A stretch of DNA of 43,275 nt from Syntrophaceae bacterium UBA7520 (GTDB taxonomy: Bacteria; Desulfobacterota; Syntrophia; Syntrophales; Smithellaceae). The notes under the pieces are model-generated. The model saw only the letters and a program-made list of their open reading frames with translations, was not told the origin of the DNA and ran no database searches. The stretch spans positions 1 to 43,275 of the forward strand of contig DLNC01000012.1 of NCBI GenBank assembly GCA_002478265.1. Reading direction: 5' to 3'. A program made the translations under genes and the position numbers. Positions 38,818 through 43,275 of this stretch are shown here, in pieces (within the stretch, counting starts at the first letter, position 1; each line of letters opens with the position of its first letter).

Positions 38818-38833
38818 AGTGACGCTTGTCACT
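38818..38833. promoter_or_regulatory. CRP/FNR-type palindrome upstream of the thiolase
   Basis: AGTGAC-GCTT-GTCACT is a perfect 6-bp-arm palindrome and fits the CRP core GTGA-N6-TCAC (38819-38832). It lies between the divergent thiolase and VTT-protein genes. A CRP/FNR-superfamily regulator is a reasonable candidate. Confidence 0.45.
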
Positions 38834-38932
38834 TTTATTTGATGGAGATGCGTTTTTCTCGCATATTGAATGCTTTTAGTCAACTGTTTTGCCAAGCCTT
38901 TAATTTTAATTCAATTGACGAAAAAATAATAT

Positions 38933-38950
38933 TGATATAAAAATATATCA
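38933..38950. promoter_or_regulatory. TGATATA-AAAA-TATATCA palindrome
   Basis: A perfect 7-bp inverted repeat around AAAA lies 33 bases before the VTT-protein ATG and just downstream of a TTGACG element (38935 minus about 8). It resembles an operator, though AT-rich palindromes arise by chance more readily. Confidence 0.35.
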
Positions 38951-38982
38951 TAGCATTAAAAAGAAATTTCAAAAATATTTTC

Positions 38983-39651
38983 ATGAAAAACAGCGTTGCC
39001 TTCAGAATAATATTGCTGATCTTGCTCATTTCCCTGGGCGCTTATCTCTTTTATCATTTCGACCTGCACCTTTATTTTAAGGATAAAACAAAATTAATTC
39101 TGTTTATCAAATCATTTCACCCCTATGACGCGATTGTCTTTATTCTGTTGCAAATAACACAGGTTGTGGCCGCCCCCATTCCGGGAGAGATCACCGGTTT
39201 CATCGGCGGCTTTCTCTACGGCCCTCTCTGGGGCACTATTTATTCCACCGTCGGCCTGACGCTGGGCTCCTGGCTGGCTTTTATGCTGGCGCGCTTTTTC
39301 GGCATGCCGCTTTTGGAAAAATTCGTCAAAAAGGATATTTTCGAAAAATTTGAAGATTTCATGGAGCACAAAGGGATGATTGTATCCTTTTTGCTTTTTT
39401 TGATTCCCGGTTTTCCCAAAGATTATTTGTGCTATATTTTAGGCGTCAGCCGCATTCCCACATGGACATTTCTGATAATTTCCGTAGCCGGGCGTCTGAT
39501 CGGCACAATCATGCTTTCCATCACCGGAAATGTCGCCCGCAATGAGCAATATTTCGCTCTGGCAGTTATGGTGGGGATCGGAGCGGTTATTTTTATCTTC
39601 GCCTATTATTACCGCGACAAACTGCTGGAGATTCTAAAAAAACAAAAATAA
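38983..39651 (+). CDS. TVP38/TMEM64 (VTT-domain) membrane protein
   Basis: The 222-residue inner-membrane protein has helices at about 5-25, 42-60, 66-110, 130-150, 160-180 and 190-212. The VTT (SNARE-associated Golgi/DedA-like) signature is present: PIPGEITGFIGGFLYGPLWG near 65-84, GLTLGSWLAFMLARFFG near 91-107 and LLFLIPGFPKDYLCYILGVS near 140-160. Relatives are implicated in lipid scrambling or membrane homeostasis. No ribosome site stands out before ATG 38983. It converges on paaK with 41 bases between the stops, where only a weak hairpin precedes a T-run. Confidence 0.82.
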   Translation: MKNSVAFRIILLILLISLGAYLFYHFDLHLYFKDKTKLILFIKSFHPYDAIVFILLQITQVVAAPIPGEITGFIGGFLYGPLWGTIYSTVGLTLGSWLAFMLARFFGMPLLEKFVKKDIFEKFEDFMEHKGMIVSFLLFLIPGFPKDYLCYILGVSRIPTWTFLIISVAGRLIGTIMLSITGNVARNEQYFALAVMVGIGAVIFIFAYYYRDKLLEILKKQK

Positions 39652-39692
39652 CAAAAAACAACTCTTAACCTCCAAAAGATAAGGGAGCTTTT

Positions 39693-40994
39693 TTATATTT
39701 GCCTTTTATCGACTACCTTCGTGATTTTACCGTCATGCCGCGGGATGCTGCGGGCTTCCACCAGCTTGACATCAACATTAATCCCCGCCTGAGTGTTGAT
39801 GCGTTTTTTCACCGTCTCCACAAATGAGCGCTGCTTCTGCAGTTCCAGAGAAAATATCTTGTCGGTGACTTCCACGACAACCTCGAGGTTATCCATAGCG
39901 CCTTTTCTTTCGATAATCAGCTGATATGGCGGCTTCTCCTCGGCCACGCTGAAAAGAGCCTCCTCAATCTGCGCCGGAAAAACATTAACCCCCCTGATAA
40001 TCAACATATCATCGGACCGACGCATAACTTTCTGCATCCGCACCAAAGTCCTCCCGCAGTCGCATTTTGCGTAATTCAGAGATGTAATGTCGCCCGTTCG
40101 GTAACGAACCATGGGAAACGCCTCTTTAGTCAGCGTCGTGAGCACCAGTTCGCCTTCCGCGCCGGGTGAAAGCTTTTTGCCGGTTTCCGGATCAATAATT
40201 TCCGGGATAAAAGCATCTTCATATATATGCAGACCGTTTTTGCAGGAACACTCGCCAGCCACACCCGGGCCGATTACCTCGGAAAGACCGTAATTATCCG
40301 TAGCGCTAAGCATCAACCGGCGTTCAATTTCGGCACGCATTTTTTCCGACCATGGCTCCCCCCCGAAAAGGCCGACTTTCAGAGAAAGAGCGTTGGGGTT
40401 GACGCCCACCTCTTCCATCCGCTGTGCCAGAGCCAGCGCGTAACCGGGTGTGCTGACCAGCACCGTTGTTTTGTAATCCTGCATGATCATTATCTGCTTT
40501 TCGGTATTGCCGGTGCTCATCGGAATGACAGAAGCGCCGATTGCTTCCGCGCCGTAATGCATGCCAAACGCGCCGGTAAAAATGCCGTAGCCGAAAGCAA
40601 TCTGCACCAGGTCATCGCGCGTAACCCCGGCGGCGGTCATCAGGCGCGCCACCAGATTCGACCACATCCTGATGTCGTTTTTTGTGTATCCCACCACAAT
40701 CGGCTTGCCGGTGGTGCCGGAAGATGAATGAATGCGCACCACCTCCCGCAGCGGCACGGCAAACATGCCATAGGGATAATTATCCCGCAAATCCTCCTTG
40801 GTGGTAAACGGAATTTTTTCCAGATCGGAAAGCGAACGGATATCCTCAGCGATAATATCCAGCTTATCAAAGGTCTTTCGGTAATGAACAACATTTTTAT
40901 GAACCCTGTTCATGACGGCCTGAAATCTTTCCAACTGCAGCTGCTCGATTTCATCACGCGACATGCATTCGTTTTTTTCATCCCAGATAACCAT
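39693..40994 (-). CDS. paaK: Phenylacetate-CoA ligase
   Basis: The AMP-forming ligase makes phenylacetyl-CoA, or the CoA ester of a related aryl acid, from acid, ATP and CoA. The 433 residues contain the P-loop HSSSGTTGKPIVVGYT near 90-105, FGYGIFTGAFGMHYGAEAIG near 134-153, the adenylate motif ATDNYGLSEVIGPGVAGEC near 233-251 and YRTGDITSL near 302. The start MVIWDEKNECMSRDEIEQLQ is the usual PaaK N-terminus. GGAGGG precedes ATG 40994 by six bases. The adjacent Liv-type transporter genes on the same strand suggest uptake of the substrate; indoleacetate or benzoate-like acids cannot be excluded. Confidence 0.92.
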   Translation of the reverse strand: MVIWDEKNECMSRDEIEQLQLERFQAVMNRVHKNVVHYRKTFDKLDIIAEDIRSLSDLEKIPFTTKEDLRDNYPYGMFAVPLREVVRIHSSSGTTGKPIVVGYTKNDIRMWSNLVARLMTAAGVTRDDLVQIAFGYGIFTGAFGMHYGAEAIGASVIPMSTGNTEKQIMIMQDYKTTVLVSTPGYALALAQRMEEVGVNPNALSLKVGLFGGEPWSEKMRAEIERRLMLSATDNYGLSEVIGPGVAGECSCKNGLHIYEDAFIPEIIDPETGKKLSPGAEGELVLTTLTKEAFPMVRYRTGDITSLNYAKCDCGRTLVRMQKVMRRSDDMLIIRGVNVFPAQIEEALFSVAEEKPPYQLIIERKGAMDNLEVVVEVTDKIFSLELQKQRSFVETVKKRINTQAGINVDVKLVEARSIPRHDGKITKVVDKRQI

Positions 40995-41064
40995 AGATAA
41001 CCCTCCCCCAATTATAAACCGGTTTGGCTGATAAAACTGAATTTTTTCGTTAATATTGATATAT

Positions 41065-41808
41065 TCAGCGCTCCCATATTTCTTTTTTTTCTTTCCCGAG
41101 ATAGGCGCGCTGCACTTCCTTGTTCTCCAGAAGATCAGCCGCCATTCCCTCCAGAATCAGTCGGCCTGTTTCCAGAACATAGGCGCGATGCGCTATTTTC
41201 AGAGCCGCGCGCGCGTTTTGTTCCACAAGTAAAATCGTCGTGCTTTTTTCACGCGACAAACCGGCAATGACCTGAAATATTTCCTGCGCGATCAGCGGCG
41301 CGAGTCCCATGGAAGGTTCATCCAGAAGCAGCAATCTTGGCCTGGCCATGAGCGCCCGGCCGATGGAAAGCATCTGCAACTCTCCCCCTGATAAAGTGCC
41401 GGCAAGCTGTTTTTTTCTTTCCCTGAGAATCGGAAACAATTCATAAACCATTTCCGCGGTTTTTTTAATCTGCTCCTTTTCCTTTTTAGCCCGATGATAC
41501 AGGTAGGCGCCCAATTCCAGATTGTCTTCCACGGACAAAGGCTTGAAAATCTGCCTGCCTTCCGGAACCTGTGATATGCCCAACTTGACTATCTGGTGCG
41601 CGGCCAGACTACCGATGGGAAGATCACGAAAAAGAATCTCGCCGCTGCGCGGCGGCACGATACCGGACAGAGAATTGAGCAAAGTCGTCTTGCCCGCGCC
41701 ATTGGCGCCGATAAGCGTGACGATTTCCCCCTCGTTCAGATGCAGGGATACATTTTTCAAGGCATGCACCTGGCCATAATAAGTATTGATGTTTTTTATT
41801 TTCAGCAT
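41065..41808 (-). CDS. livF: Branched-chain amino acid-type ABC transporter ATPase LivF
   Basis: The 247-residue nucleotide-binding subunit shows Walker A GANGAGKTT near 34-42, the Q-loop in GISQVPEGRQIF near 79-90, signature LSGGELQML near 139-147, Walker B LLLLDEPSMGL near 158-168 and the H-loop region TTILLVEQNA near 192. The LivF subtype is shown by MLKIKNINTYYGQVHALKNV and by LVEQN rather than LVEHD. It pairs with LivG on the membrane permeases. It lies 34 bases downstream of livG in the same unit. The substrate could be a branched-chain amino acid or, given paaK next door, an aromatic acid. Confidence 0.92.
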   Translation of the reverse strand: MLKIKNINTYYGQVHALKNVSLHLNEGEIVTLIGANGAGKTTLLNSLSGIVPPRSGEILFRDLPIGSLAAHQIVKLGISQVPEGRQIFKPLSVEDNLELGAYLYHRAKKEKEQIKKTAEMVYELFPILRERKKQLAGTLSGGELQMLSIGRALMARPRLLLLDEPSMGLAPLIAQEIFQVIAGLSREKSTTILLVEQNARAALKIAHRAYVLETGRLILEGMAADLLENKEVQRAYLGKEKKEIWER

Positions 41809-41842
41809 GGCTACTCAGCTTTATAATGGCTTCTTTTAGGCG

Positions 41843-42595
41843 TCAAGCCTCTCCCAGATAAGCGGCAATAACTTCCGGATTTTCCTGAACCTCGCGCGGT
41901 GTGCCCTGCGCCAGCTTTTTTCCAAGATTCAGAACAATGATGCTCTCACAAATATCCATGACCAAATCCATATCATGCTCGACAAGCACTACCGTAATCC
42001 CCAGTTCTTTTATCCTGCGGATCACCGCCGCGAGCTGCAGCGTTTCGCGGCTGTTTAACCCCGCCGCCGGTTCATCCATCAAAACAATCCGTGGCTCCAA
42101 AGCCAAAGCGCGGGATATTTCCAAAAGACGGCTTTTCCCGAAGGGCAGATTATCCGCTCGCATCCGGGCAATATCCGCGATGCCGGTAAAATCCAGCCAG
42201 TACATGCTTTTTTCCCTGATGAACTTTTCTTCCCTAATCTGGCGGGGCAATTTGAAGGCGCAACTGAAAAATCCGCTGCGGCTTTTCGTGTGCAGCCCGA
42301 CCATGACATTTTCCCAAACCGTCATCTGCCCGAACAGCTCCACATTCTGAAATGTTCTGACCAGCCCCAGGCCGGCCAGTGTTTCCGGCGGAAAATAAGA
42401 AATATTTTTCCCTTCCAGAAAAACTTCACCGGCGGATTGGGTATAGAGCCCGGTGATGATATTAAACAAAGTTGTTTTCCCCGCGCCGTTGGGACCGATA
42501 ATACCGGTAATCGATCCCCGGCAAACGCTCAAAGAAACATCTTCCAGCGCGGTCAGACCGCCAAAGATTTTGGTTATGTTGTTTACTTTAAGCAT
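41843..42595 (-). CDS. livG: Branched-chain amino acid-type ABC transporter ATPase LivG
   Basis: The 250-residue ATPase has Walker A GPNGAGKTT near 34-42, the LivG-typical VRTFQNVELFGQMTVWENVM near 78-97, a degenerate signature LPFGKSRLLEISRAL near 148-162, Walker B RIVLMDEPAAGLN near 166-178 and VVLVEHDMDLVMDI near 200. The LPFGK signature in place of LSGGQ is normal for LivG. Its ATG overlaps the end of livM by eight bases, which indicates translational coupling in a livM-livG-livF order. Confidence 0.92.
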   Translation of the reverse strand: MLKVNNITKIFGGLTALEDVSLSVCRGSITGIIGPNGAGKTTLFNIITGLYTQSAGEVFLEGKNISYFPPETLAGLGLVRTFQNVELFGQMTVWENVMVGLHTKSRSGFFSCAFKLPRQIREEKFIREKSMYWLDFTGIADIARMRADNLPFGKSRLLEISRALALEPRIVLMDEPAAGLNSRETLQLAAVIRRIKELGITVVLVEHDMDLVMDICESIIVLNLGKKLAQGTPREVQENPEVIAAYLGEA

Positions 42596-43275
42596 CGGCG
42601 TGTCTTTTCTTTTTTATTTTTAGAACTACTTTTTGCGCGAGCATCTCCAAACCGCTGATCAGCCCGCCGGGCATGAACATGTTCATGATGATGAGTAGCA
42701 ATCCGTAAATGACCACGTCAAAATCTTCGAAAACACGCAAAAATTCCGGCAAAACCGTTAAAATAGCGGCCCCCAAAAAAGAGCCATAAATACTGCCCAG
42801 GCCGCCGACCACAACCATCGTCACCAATTCCACCGAAAAGTTGAATCCGAACGAAGCCGGCGAAATAAAAGTCAGGGCGTGCGCGTAAAGACTTCCTGCT
42901 ACGGCGGAAATGAAAGCGGAAACAGTGAAAATCTGCACTTTGAGAAACCAGGCGTTGATGCCCATCACGCGCGCCGCGACTTCCGAATCATGCACCGCCC
43001 TGAGCGCCCGACCGATGCGCGATTGAGACAAGTTAATTGAAAGCAGCATGACGCAAAGAGTGATTATCCAGACCAGATAATAATTGTACAAGTCATTGTC
43101 AAAGATGATTGTGCCTATCTGCAGACTGGGAATGGAAGACAGCCCGGAAGGCCCGCCCGTCCAATCAACCGTTTCATTAAAAACAATATAAATGATGATG
43201 CCGAAGCCCAAAGTAGCCATGGCCAGGTAATGGCCTTTAAGCTTGAGAATGGGAAAACCGATAACAAAAGCGATA
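42588..43275 (-). CDS. livM: ABC transporter permease LivM (5' end outside window)
   Basis: Only the C-terminal 229 codons are present; the reading frame stays open to the right edge, so the start lies beyond 43275. The visible part begins with the LivM hallmark LKLKGHYLAMATLGFG. Several membrane helices follow, with SRIGRALRAVHDSEVAARVM near the middle, the cytoplasmic loop that contacts the ATPases. ELVTMVVVGGLGSIYGSFLG comes next and the end is basic. The permease would work with LivH, LivG and LivF plus a periplasmic binding protein, presumably encoded to the right. Confidence 0.92.
   Translation of the reverse strand, partial: IAFVIGFPILKLKGHYLAMATLGFGIIIYIVFNETVDWTGGPSGLSSIPSLQIGTIIFDNDLYNYYLVWIITLCVMLLSINLSQSRIGRALRAVHDSEVAARVMGINAWFLKVQIFTVSAFISAVAGSLYAHALTFISPASFGFNFSVELVTMVVVGGLGSIYGSFLGAAILTVLPEFLRVFEDFDVVIYGLLLIIMNMFMPGGLISGLEMLAQKVVLKIKKKRHADA

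Noticed and set aside
39652..39692. Intrinsic terminator between the VTT-protein gene and paaK
   Set aside because: A T-run is present after AAGGGAGC, but the stem is short and interrupted (CTC-TTA with TAA-GG-GAG), too weak to call.
1..43275. CRISPR arrays, insertion sequences, prophage genes or an integrase
   Set aside because: No regularly spaced direct repeats, transposase, phage structural or tyrosine-recombinase proteins were seen in any frame.

Overview
The window reads as chromosomal DNA of an anaerobic Gram-negative bacterium. It is most like the Desulfobacterota/Deltaproteobacteria, and Syntrophales (Syntrophus/Smithella-type) would fit best. The evidence is the pgpA-cinA-thpR-recA-recX-alaS gene order, ferredoxin-rich and DUF362/NapH-like proteins, the phenylacetate-CoA ligase next to a branched-chain amino acid ABC transporter, a long thiolase, TonB-family and lipoprotein genes, and a split cobalamin methionine synthase. 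The lineage is inferred from gene content; no rRNA is present.

Layout. 1-112: the 5' part of tRNA-Tyr and a complete tRNA-Thr(TGT) on the minus strand. 370-5124: a leucine operon leuA-leuC-leuD-leuB, preceded by an attenuator made of a 39-codon leader peptide with 14 leucines, alternative hairpins and a strong intrinsic terminator. 5187-8405: a stand-alone methionine synthase reactivation domain and a MetH that lacks that domain. 8415-12734: a TonB-like protein, pyrE and an M16C metalloprotease. 12770-17093: a K+ channel with two RCK units (minus), a histidine phosphatase and a PAS-PAS-PAS-GGDEF cyclase (plus). 17143-23657: the minus-strand operon pgpA-cinA-thpR-recA-recX-alaS. 23791-27277: lexA with a GAAC-N4-GTTC operator in its promoter spacer, a small membrane protein, a foreign-looking nuclease gene bounded by integron-like recombination sites, guanine deaminase and DNA polymerase IV. 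27308-30413: an ECF-like membrane protein, a Tat-exported DUF362 protein and a membrane polyferredoxin. 30438-33551: an alpha/beta hydrolase, a bactofilin-like membrane protein, a DUF2784 protein and a two-cluster ferredoxin. 33717-37381: malate dehydrogenase (minus), glmM and an amidohydrolase lipoprotein (plus). 37406-43275: thiolase, a VTT-domain membrane protein, paaK, livF, livG and a truncated livM.

How the parts fit. Leucine supply is controlled by ribosome stalling in the leader. The SOS regulator lexA sits beside, and divergent from, the operon carrying recA/recX, with polymerase IV nearby. The polyferredoxin/DUF362 and ferredoxin genes point to a low-potential, iron-sulfur-based metabolism. 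Thiolase, phenylacetate-CoA ligase and the Liv-type transporter suggest uptake and CoA activation of aromatic or amino acid-derived acids.

The most unusual item is at 24828-25379. A promoter-poor, AT-rich single gene for a PD-(D/E)XK-like protein starts just after GTTACACG and is followed by the exactly complementary CGTGTAAC and an imperfect attC-like hairpin. This is the architecture of a solitary integron gene cassette, with no integrase visible in the window.
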